In this document: one piece after another, positions 52,463-59,313 of the stretch
Numbering within the stretch: position 1 is the stretch's first letter
Layout: the number at the start of each line of letters is the position of its first letter
Source: Dehalococcoidia bacterium
Lineage (GTDB): Bacteria; Chloroflexota; Dehalococcoidia; Lucifugimonadales; UBA3495
Length of the DNA stretch: 64,000 bases
Direction: 5' to 3'
Assembly (NCBI GenBank): GCA_022827095.1
Contig: JAJDTP010000005.1
Span: 711,919-775,918, forward strand
Position numbers and translations under genes: made by a program
Notes under the pieces: generated by a model
Told to the model about the DNA's origin: nothing
Database searches by the model: none
What the model saw: the letters and a program-made list of their open reading frames with translations, nothing else

Positions 52463-53671
52463 ATGCCCGGAATACTTTCAGAATTGCGCGTGCTGGAACT
52501 GACCCACCGGCCCTCCGGCGCCTATTGCGCCAAGCTGCTGGCCGACCAAGGGGCGGACACCATCAAGGTTGAGCCGCCCGGCTGGGGCGACCAGGCGCGC
52601 CACGAGCCGCCCTTTATTGACGAGGTTCCCCATCCCGACCGAGGCACCTCCTACCTTGCCTTCAATACCAACAAGCGCGGCATCACGTTGGACGTGGAGC
52701 AGGCAGCAGGTCGCGAACTTTTCGAGCGATTGGCCGCCACCGCGGATATTATTCTCGAGAGCTACTCACCGGGGAGGCTGGCGGAATTGGGACTGGGCTA
52801 TGAACAGCTGTCCCAATCCAACCCCGGCCTGATCCTGGTTTCCATAACCTATTTTGGTCAGAACGGACCCTATGCCAATGACCACGGCGATGATCTGGTG
52901 GCCCAAGCCATGGGAGGTTACCTTTACGCGGTAACCGGTTCGGCCAGCCAACCGCCCATGGGCACAGCCCTGGAGCAGATGGAGATCACCGCGGCCCGCA
53001 ACGGGGCGGTGGCGGTCATGGCGGCGCTGTTTCGGCGCGGGCAGTCAGGAAAGGGTAACCACATCGATGTCTCGACCATGGAGGCCGCCGTCAGCACCCC
53101 CTCCGGGCTGATCCACCCCTACACCTACACTGGACGTAACCCCCACCGGGGCGGTAGTGACGGCAACGTAATGGACGGGATGCACCTCCCTACCCTGGAT
53201 GGGGAAGTAACGCTCACCACGGCTGGCACCGGCGGCCGCCCCATGGAGGCGTGGGCGGAGTTTCTGGAGGAACCGGGGCTGCTGGACCCCAAGTTCGCGT
53301 CCCGCGGCGGCCGGATGGAACACTGGGAGGAGCTTCATGGACTGGTGGCCCCCAAGCTGGCGCAGTGGAACAACCTGGACCTGATGCGGGAGACCATGGC
53401 GAGAGGTCTGGTGGTTGGCTTGGTTCAGACGCCGCAGCAGGTGGTGGAATCGCCGCACTTGGAGGAGAGAGGATTTTTTGTCGAGATGGACCACGCCGAG
53501 GCCGGCCCATTGAAGTACCCGGGTTCGGGATTCTTTATCGACGGGGAAAACGCCATGGCATCGGCCCGACCGGCGCCCCGCCTGGGCGAACACAACGTTG
53601 AAATTCTGTGCGGCGAATTGGGCCTCACGGTCCGGGACCTGGGACTCCTACGGGCGGCGAGGGCAATCTAG
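52463..53671 (+). CDS. CaiB/BaiF family CoA transferase
   Basis: Class III CoA transferase, 402 residues. Key parts are LRVLELTHRPSGAYCAKLLADQGADTIKVEPPGWGD (residues about 7-42), NKRGITLDVEQAAGRELF, ESYSPGRLAELGLGYEQL and the catalytic aspartate in HIDVSTMEAAVSTPSG. It is clearly diverged from the copy at 50908, so the two may form a heteromer or act on different acids. A GGAGCA precedes the ATG at 52463. Confidence 0.9.
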   Translation: MPGILSELRVLELTHRPSGAYCAKLLADQGADTIKVEPPGWGDQARHEPPFIDEVPHPDRGTSYLAFNTNKRGITLDVEQAAGRELFERLAATADIILESYSPGRLAELGLGYEQLSQSNPGLILVSITYFGQNGPYANDHGDDLVAQAMGGYLYAVTGSASQPPMGTALEQMEITAARNGAVAVMAALFRRGQSGKGNHIDVSTMEAAVSTPSGLIHPYTYTGRNPHRGGSDGNVMDGMHLPTLDGEVTLTTAGTGGRPMEAWAEFLEEPGLLDPKFASRGGRMEHWEELHGLVAPKLAQWNNLDLMRETMARGLVVGLVQTPQQVVESPHLEERGFFVEMDHAEAGPLKYPGSGFFIDGENAMASARPAPRLGEHNVEILCGELGLTVRDLGLLRAARAI

Positions 53672-53823
53672 GGCCCGTCCATGAGCAGGAAAGGCCCCGG
53701 ATTGAGTGCTCAGATGAGCAAGTAGGCGGTGCCGTTTCGGCAAATCCCCCCTGAACGTGTGCTGGCGGCCAGGCCGTTTGCATGATCAGTCCTACCGCTT
53801 GACGTGCACCAGACGCCAAATCC

Positions 53824-54213
53824 TCATTCCAGAGAAGAAAGCAGCATATCTTTCAACTCGGAGAAATCCACCGGCTTCACCACAAAACCCTGCGCACCAA
53901 GCTCCCGCGCTTGATTCATGCGCTCAGGATCACCGTAGGCAGACACGACTATAGACTGAACCTCGGGCCAGGATTCTTCCAGGGCGCCGAGGAGTTCCAT
54001 GCCATCCATGCCCGGCATATTGAGGTCTGTCAGAATTAGCCGGATGCCGGGATTGTCGCGCAACACGTCGAGCGCCTCAATCCCCGACTGAGCGAAGAAC
54101 AACTCGTACACGCCGGCGCGAACCTCGCGGCGCATCCTTTGCCGGAACATCTCCTGGACGTCCGGCTCGTCGTCCACCACAAGGACCTGGCGCGCTAAAC
54201 TGTCTTGCGACAT
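53824..54213 (-). CDS. Single-domain response regulator
   Basis: A stand-alone receiver (REC) domain of 129 residues. Phosphoacceptor Asp63 is in LILTDLNMPGMDG, the acidic pair Asp14-Asp15 in VLVVDDEPD, the switch Ser in VVSAYGDPE and the conserved Lys in GFVVKPVDF. There is no output domain, so it probably works by protein contact, like CheY or Spo0F. The ATG at 54213 follows GAGGAG; an ATG 7 codons earlier is less likely. No histidine kinase is nearby, so it is an orphan. Confidence 0.93.
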   Translation of the reverse strand: MSQDSLARQVLVVDDEPDVQEMFRQRMRREVRAGVYELFFAQSGIEALDVLRDNPGIRLILTDLNMPGMDGMELLGALEESWPEVQSIVVSAYGDPERMNQARELGAQGFVVKPVDFSELKDMLLSSLE

Positions 54214-54952
54214 TTCTGACTCCTCCACATTCATCCAAATCTAGCCGGCTACCGAGCCGGCTCAGTTGAGATGCCAGGGCGTCGCATCACGACGCCGCCG
54301 GGCAATTTACAATCGATCCCGTTTCCAAGGTGCTGTCCGGTTTCCAGGCGAGATTGCCACGCCGCGCCTGCAATGACGGATACAGAGAAAACGGGCAAGC
54401 ATCAGCTCCCGACGGACGGTACTATGCTACACCACCGGGACATGGAGCATGCCTCGGCGATGCCGGAACGAGGGAGAGCAACTGGCCGGCGCGCTGTGCA
54501 TCGTTCAAGGCATTTGTATGCACGTCGGGTGGCACCTCTCTGGACGACCTCCGCTAGTGCCGGAGTCGGCACGCGCCAAGTGTTGCCCGAATCGTGGGAA
54601 CCTCCAGACTCGGTGATCTGGTCCTCGAGCGATTTGGTGACCGTTATTGTGGCGAAGGTAGGGGTCGATGTGGCGGACTTCCGGGCCAAGCGGGATTATG
54701 GCCGGTCCGCCTCCTACGCTTGGGACGACGCCCACTGCGTCCCTATAACCAACGCGCCGATTGATGCGACGATCAGCAGCACGGCCAACACGGCCGCCAT
54801 CGAAAGTAATATTAGCCTATTCGTAGGGTGTCTCCTTGATCCGTCCGCATCTGTTCACCCCCTGCTTGGGGACGGGACGCCGGAATGCGGCAGCTCGATG
54901 TGGACGGTGAAGCGCCTGTATATTCTAATGAAATCAGACAATCGAGTAGTGC
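54214..54952. other. 739-base gap upstream of a small membrane protein gene
   Basis: It contains one dispersed repeat (54350-54377) and several open frames whose residue content looks random (rich in Arg, Ser, Pro). A 28-codon minus-strand frame at 54714-54800 would encode a single hydrophobic helix (MAAVLAVLLIVASIGALVIG), with AAGGAG about 30 bases upstream; this is too weak to call a gene. Confidence 0.5.
54350..54377 (-). repeat. Dispersed GTCATTGC repeat
   Basis: Read on the minus strand it starts GTCATTGCAGGCGCGGCGTG and ends GGCAATCTC. It is a copy of the repeat at 52236 in opposite orientation. Confidence 0.6.
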
Positions 54953-55279
54953 ATGATGGCCCCTGATTTTGATTGGGAGTGGTTCTTATACGGGCAGGTG
55001 CTGGGCGGCTTGTTCTTTGCGCCCTTCCTCATTCCGATACTAACGAGCACCATCATCGTCCGAGTGTTCCGATTGGACGCCCGTGCCCTCAAATGGGCGC
55101 TCCTTATCGGGGCGGTGAACGTCCCCCTGGCGTGGGCGTCTATCAAATTTGGGGTCGATGTCTGGGACCCGCTTGGGATGCATGGGTGGGGCGCGTGGCT
55201 CATCGCAATGATGGTTAGCGCTGCGCTCACCGCGATCCTTACATGGGGTATACCCCGGATAACCCAACGAGGAAAATAA
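54953..55279 (+). CDS. Small membrane protein of unknown function
   Basis: A 108-residue protein with three to four hydrophobic helices (VLGGLFFAPFLIPILTSTII; ALLIGAVNVPLAWASI; AWLIAMMVSAALTAILTWGI) and a positively charged end. I do not recognise the family. The start is one of two adjacent ATGs (54953 or 54956). No ribosome site is evident, so the gene is plausible rather than certain. Confidence 0.5.
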   Translation: MMAPDFDWEWFLYGQVLGGLFFAPFLIPILTSTIIVRVFRLDARALKWALLIGAVNVPLAWASIKFGVDVWDPLGMHGWGAWLIAMMVSAALTAILTWGIPRITQRGK

Positions 55280-55727
55280 GGGCTGCACTGTTGCGGATAA
55301 AGCCAACAAGATCCCCATTGGCGGGCTCTTGAGAAACGGTTTGGCCACCGCGCATCAGAAACCGAATCTATAAACGACCCGTTGGCAAGGCTCCATCGTC
55401 AACTGAACCGACCATCAGGATCGCTGACCCGATCCAAGACTGCATCCCCATGCAACCTCGCTTGCGCACGCCACGTTGGTCGGTTCGCAGCTGACAAAAT
55501 GCCCTTCTGCGCAGCCATCCGGAACAGCCCGGAGAACTCTCGGTCGCGGCGTAGGTCTCCCGATCAAGGTACCGGTTGGAGCATTGACACGTCGTCTGTT
55601 CTAAATCTTTGGACCGCTTCTTTCTCAAAAAATCCCCCCCGCACTGGTGCGCGTATTCCCAGTGTGAGCGGGTCTGCTACAATCGGCTATCGGCATACCA
55701 GCCACTCTCGCATATCGCTTCATATAG
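55280..55727. other. Leader region of the selenoprotein pair
   Basis: This 448-base gap has no convincing gene. A TTGACA at 55584-55589 and an extended -10 at 55675-55683 are the only signals I see. Confidence 0.45.
55675..55683 (+). promoter_or_regulatory. Extended -10 of the first selenoprotein gene
   Basis: TGCTACAAT is identical to the tRNA-Pro element at 8180-8188. It lies 45 bases before the ATG at 55728. Confidence 0.5.
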
Positions 55728-56381
55728 ATGTTCGTGTCACCCAGGAAATTCATTCTTCTCGCAGTGCTGCTGACCGTCGCGTTGGCGGTTTTTGTGCTGT
55801 CCTGCGCGCCTGCCTCTAACCAGGGGCAGGGGGACATGGCCGGCATGGATATGTCGGCGATGGCGATGGACGAGAGCGACGTCGATCTGAAGATCGGTGA
55901 GACGACGCCGCCATTCACGATGATCCTGTCCGACGGCATGGAGGTCTCGTCCGCCAGCCTGGCCGAAAAGGGCCGGGCCTCGCACCTGTTCTGGTTCGCA
56001 ACCTGGTGACCGGAATGCCGCGCTGAGTTGCAGACGCTTGACCCGATCGCCAGCGAATTTCCCGAGATCGACTTCTACGTCGTCGCCTACAACGAAACCG
56101 CCGCGGAGATCGACGCGTATATCCAGGAGAAGGGTTACACGGACGTGATCGCCGCGCAGCCCGTGGGTACCATGCTGGCGGACCTGGAGATCACTCGCCA
56201 GATGGCGATGATGGCAGTGAACGCCGACGGGGTGATCTACCACCGGCAGTTGATGGGTAGCGCGGATCAGTGGTCGCCCGAGTTCATCGCGCTGACCGCC
56301 GACCCGCACGCGCTGCCGACCAAGCAACAGGTGAAACAGGAGCAGGACCGGCGGCTGCTGGATATGCAGCTGCCGGCTTGA
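55728..56381 (+). CDS. Selenocysteine-containing thioredoxin-like lipoprotein (Sec94)
   Basis: Read through TGA at 56007-56009 as selenocysteine, this is a 217-residue TlpA/ResA-like protein. Signal: MFVSPRKF, a hydrophobic run, and a lipobox ending VLSC. A Met/Asp-rich stretch follows (MAGMDMSAMAMDESDVD), then the thioredoxin-like domain: IGETTPPFTMILSDG, LFWFATW-U-PEC-RAELQTL, FYVVAYNETAAEIDAY, and the cis-Pro region AAQPVGTMLADL. Sec94 replaces the first cysteine of the usual CxxC, Cys97 is the second. Downstream reading stays in frame and conserved to the stop at 56381. It is probably an extracytoplasmic thiol-selenol oxidoreductase. The next gene is a divergent duplicate. Without recoding it would look like two broken genes. 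Confidence 0.8.
56020..56037 (+). promoter_or_regulatory. SECIS-like hairpin after the first Sec codon
   Basis: GCGCTG (56020-56025) pairs with CAG (56031-56033) and CGC (56035-56037), with A56034 bulged. The apical loop is AGTTG, and 16 bases separate it from the TGA. The loop has a G in its first two positions, which is the known bacterial SECIS pattern for SelB recognition. Confidence 0.65.
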
Positions 56382-56421
56382 TGACAGTAGGCTCCGGCGT
56401 CGTCGACGCCGCACGGTGGAA

Positions 56422-57291
56422 ATGAAAACAATCAGAAAAATACTGATCACGTGCGCGGCCACCGCCCTGGTTGGGGCAACGGTGGTCGCGTGCGGTTCTT
56501 CGGATGCTCCCGAGCAGCCGGCCGCGCCGCAGCAACCGGCGGCCACGGTGACGGCGCCCACGACTGCCCAGGAACAGGCGCCCGCGGCTGCGGCCGCACT
56601 GGCCGCTCCGGCAGCCACCTCGGCTCCGGACCAGTCTCCGGCGAAAACATCGCCGACGGCGACTTCAGTGCCGGTTGCTGCGGCCACCACCGCTCTGCCA
56701 ACCGACTCGCCGGCGAGCGCCCCGGTTGTGACGGCCGCGGCCGCGGCGCCAGCCACAGCGGTTGCCGCCACCGAGACGCCGGCGATTCAGCCGCCGCCGG
56801 CCGCCACGGATACGCCGGCGCCGCATCCCACCGTCACGCCGGCCCCGGCGGCCGAAGTCGGGACCGATGTCGGTGAGACGCCTCCCACATTCACCATGAC
56901 CTTGGCCGACGGCACGAACGTGGAGTCGGCGAGCATTGTGGGGAGCGGGAAGCCGGTCTTCATGATGTACTTCGCCACCTGGTGACCAGTCTGCCGCGCC
57001 GAGTTACGGACGCTCAGTTCCATAGTTCCCAATTACGCAGACCGGGTCGACACCTACGTGGTAGCCTTCAACGAGAGCGGAGACACCATAGACAACTACA
57101 TCGCAGATCAGGGTTACAGCAGCATGATCGCGGCTGTGCCGGTGGGAACCATGCTGGCCGACTTGAAAATCGTCAGCCAGTCGTCGATGATCGCCGTGGA
57201 CGGCGAGGGCGTGATCACCTTCCGCAAGGGATACGGCAGAGGTGGCGACGCGGCAACGCTACAGGGGCAGTTCGAGCTGTTGGCGCAGTAG
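56422..57291 (+). CDS. Selenocysteine-containing thioredoxin-like lipoprotein (Sec188)
   Basis: Read through TGA at 56983-56985, this is a 289-residue lipoprotein. N-terminus: MKTIRKILITC and a lipobox ending VVAC. A long Ala/Pro/Thr linker (about residues 25-140) acts as a spacer. The thioredoxin-like domain follows: VGETPPTFTMTLADG, FMMYFATW-U-PVC-RAELRTL, TYVVAFNESGDTIDNY, and AAVPVGTMLADLK. Sec188 and Cys191 form the U-x-x-C motif. The domain aligns along its whole length with the protein at 55728, so the pair arose by duplication. Start could be GTG at 56416 instead. Intergenic spacing to the first gene is about 40 bases, so they form an operon. Confidence 0.8.
56996..57013 (+). promoter_or_regulatory. 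SECIS-like hairpin after the second Sec codon
   Basis: GCGCCG (56996-57001) pairs with CGG (57007-57009) and CGC (57011-57013), with A57010 bulged and loop AGTTA. It has the same geometry as the hairpin at 56020, and one U-A pair there is C-G here. Confidence 0.65.
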
Positions 57292-57324
57292 CGCCGCGTT
57301 AAATCGGACGCATCGCGTATGAAT

Positions 57325-57349
57325 AGGGGCGGCTGGAATGGCCGCCCCT
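57325..57349. terminator. Hairpin between the selenoprotein gene and thrS
   Basis: AGGGGCGGC (57325-57333) pairs with GCCGCCCCT (57341-57349) over 7 bases. The genes converge here, so it may end both transcripts. There is no strong U-run on either side. Confidence 0.6.
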
Positions 57350-57374
57350 GGTGCATATCGAGTGTGCGGTCGGG

Positions 57375-59144
57375 TCAGCGGGCAGCGGGCGTTCCTTCCA
57401 GCTCGGCGGCGAGCATCGTGATGACCTCGGACACTGGGACGGCGCCGTGGTTGTCGCCATCGCGGGTGCGGACGGCGGCGGCTCCCGCATCGGCCTCCCG
57501 GTCGCCAACGACCAGCATGTAGGGCGTCTTCTGCAACTGGGCCTGACGGATCTTCTGGTTCATGCGCTCGCTGCGGTCGTCGACCTCCACACGGAACCCG
57601 GCGTCGCGCAACTCTCGCGCTACCGACTCCGCATACCCGTTGTGGCGATCGGCGATGGGGATCACCGTAGCCTGGACCGGAGCCAGCCACAACGGGAACG
57701 CCCCGGCGTAGTGCTCCACCAGGACACCGAAGAATCGCTCCAGCGAGCCCAGGATGGCGCGGTGCACCATGTAGGGACGGGAACGGTTGCCCTGGTCATC
57801 CTGGAAAACCAGATCGAATCGTTCGGGTAGGTTGAAGTCGAATTGCACGGTAGTGCACTGCCAGTCCCGACCCAGCGCGTCCTTGATCTTAATGTCAATC
57901 TTCGGGCCGTAGAATGCTCCGCCGCCCTCGTCAATGCCATAGTGCAGGCCGCGCGACACCAGGGCCTGCCGCAGGGATTCGGTGGCGTGGTCCCACATAT
58001 CGGTCTCGCCGACGAACTTTTCGGGTCGGGTCGACAGCATGATGTCGTAGTCCTCGAACCCGAAGGCGGCCATGATCTCGAACGTGAGATCGAGCACATC
58101 ACCGACCTCGCCGGCGACCTGGTCGGGCAGACAGAAGATATGCGCGTCGTCCTGGGTGAAGCCGCGAACCCGCATGAGGCCGTGAAGCACTCCGCTGCGT
58201 TCGAAGCGATACACGGTTCCCAGCTCCGCGATGCGCAGGGGCAGCTCACGGTAGCTGCGCAGCGCGGACCGGTAGACCTGGATGTGGAAGGGGCAGTTCA
58301 TCGGCTTGAGGAAGTATTCCTGCTCGTCGATTTCCATGGGCGCGTACATGCTGTCCCGGTAAAAATCGAGATGACCGCTGGTCTGCCACAGCCGGGCCCG
58401 TCCGATGTGGGGCGAATAGACGATGTTGTAGCCCCGCCGGTAGTGGATATCCCGCCAATAGTCTTCGATGAGCGAACGCATGATGCCGCCCTTGGGATGC
58501 CACACGATCAGGCCGGGACCGATCTCGTCGTGCACGCTGAACAGGTTCAGCTGACGGCCCAGCGTGCGGTGGTCCCGGCGCTCAGCTTCGGCGAGACGCT
58601 CCAGGTGCGCCTCCAGCTCCTGCTGCGACTCCCAGGCGGTGCCGTAGATGCGTTGCAGCATTGGGCGGCTTTCGTCGCCACGCCAGTAAGCGCCGGCGAC
58701 GTTGAGCAGCTTGACCGCGGCAATTTCCCCGGTGTTGTCGACATGAGGCCCCTGGCAAAGGTCGGTGAACGCACCGTGGCGATAGATGCTCAGGGTCGTC
58801 TCGTCGGGTAGATCGTCGATGATCTCCTGCTTGTACGGCTGGGACGCGAACATCGCCTTGGCCGAATCGCGGCCCAACTCTTCACGGACAAAAGGCGCCT
58901 TGGACTGGATCGTGTCTAGCATCAGAGACTCGATGCGTTCCAGATCTTCAGGCGTGAAAGGTTGGGCCACGTCGAAGTCGTAGTAAAACCCGTCGGCGGT
59001 CGGCGGGCCGATGCCGACCTTGGCCTCCGGGAACAGTTGCAGCACGGCGTCGGCCATCACGTGGGCGGCCGAATGGCGCATACGATGCCGCAACGATGCG
59101 ATGGGATCGTCAGCGGCGTGTTCCGGGGTTCCGTGGTCCAGCAT
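57375..59144 (-). CDS. thrS: Threonyl-tRNA synthetase lacking the TGS domain
   Basis: Charges tRNA-Thr with threonine. The 589-residue protein starts MLDHGTPEH and goes directly into the editing domain (LRHRMRHSAAHVMADAV with the HxxxH motif, then HGAFTDLCQGPHVDNTG). The class II catalytic core has motif 2 YRFERSGVLHGLMRVRGFTQDD (about residues 345-366) and zinc-site cysteine in LKPMNCPFHIQVY. The C-terminal anticodon domain is VIPIADRHNGYAES onward. The usual ~60-residue TGS domain is missing, so the protein is shorter than E. coli ThrRS (642). This is not a truncation: the start has a normal context and a -10 upstream. Confidence 0.95.
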   Translation of the reverse strand: MLDHGTPEHAADDPIASLRHRMRHSAAHVMADAVLQLFPEAKVGIGPPTADGFYYDFDVAQPFTPEDLERIESLMLDTIQSKAPFVREELGRDSAKAMFASQPYKQEIIDDLPDETTLSIYRHGAFTDLCQGPHVDNTGEIAAVKLLNVAGAYWRGDESRPMLQRIYGTAWESQQELEAHLERLAEAERRDHRTLGRQLNLFSVHDEIGPGLIVWHPKGGIMRSLIEDYWRDIHYRRGYNIVYSPHIGRARLWQTSGHLDFYRDSMYAPMEIDEQEYFLKPMNCPFHIQVYRSALRSYRELPLRIAELGTVYRFERSGVLHGLMRVRGFTQDDAHIFCLPDQVAGEVGDVLDLTFEIMAAFGFEDYDIMLSTRPEKFVGETDMWDHATESLRQALVSRGLHYGIDEGGGAFYGPKIDIKIKDALGRDWQCTTVQFDFNLPERFDLVFQDDQGNRSRPYMVHRAILGSLERFFGVLVEHYAGAFPLWLAPVQATVIPIADRHNGYAESVARELRDAGFRVEVDDRSERMNQKIRQAQLQKTPYMLVVGDREADAGAAAVRTRDGDNHGAVPVSEVITMLAAELEGTPAAR

Positions 59145-59190
59145 CGTGCTACCTGCCTGATGGTCGTAAACGGGGGAAATTCTGGGAACA

Positions 59191-59196
59191 ATTATA
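59191..59196 (-). promoter_or_regulatory. -10 candidate for thrS
   Basis: TATAAT on the minus strand, about 47 bases before the thrS ATG. It lies back to back with the prfB -10 at 59266 on the other strand. Confidence 0.5.
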
Positions 59197-59265
59197 ACTG
59201 ATGGCTTTTTGGCCGATCCGCGCATCGCTGTTCTCAGGCCAGGATACGGCTCGAACACGCTGCGC

Positions 59266-59271
59266 TATAAT
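59266..59271 (+). promoter_or_regulatory. -10 candidate for prfB
   Basis: TATAAT, preceded by GC, 43 bases before the prfB ATG. The predicted leader is about 36 bases. Confidence 0.5.
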
Positions 59272-59313
59272 TGACAATCGCAAGAATTCGCAAGGGTCCC
59301 GGAGGGTCTCGCC

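Noticed and set aside
54271-54966. A 231-codon plus-strand frame upstream of the small membrane protein
   Set aside because: It runs through a dispersed repeat, has a random-looking composition and no plausible start signal.
55728-57291. Reading the two TGA codons as tryptophan under a variant genetic code
   Set aside because: Many genes in the window end at TGA with normal length (nuoB, nuoD, ribD), so TGA is a stop here. Trp at that site would also remove the redox motif.
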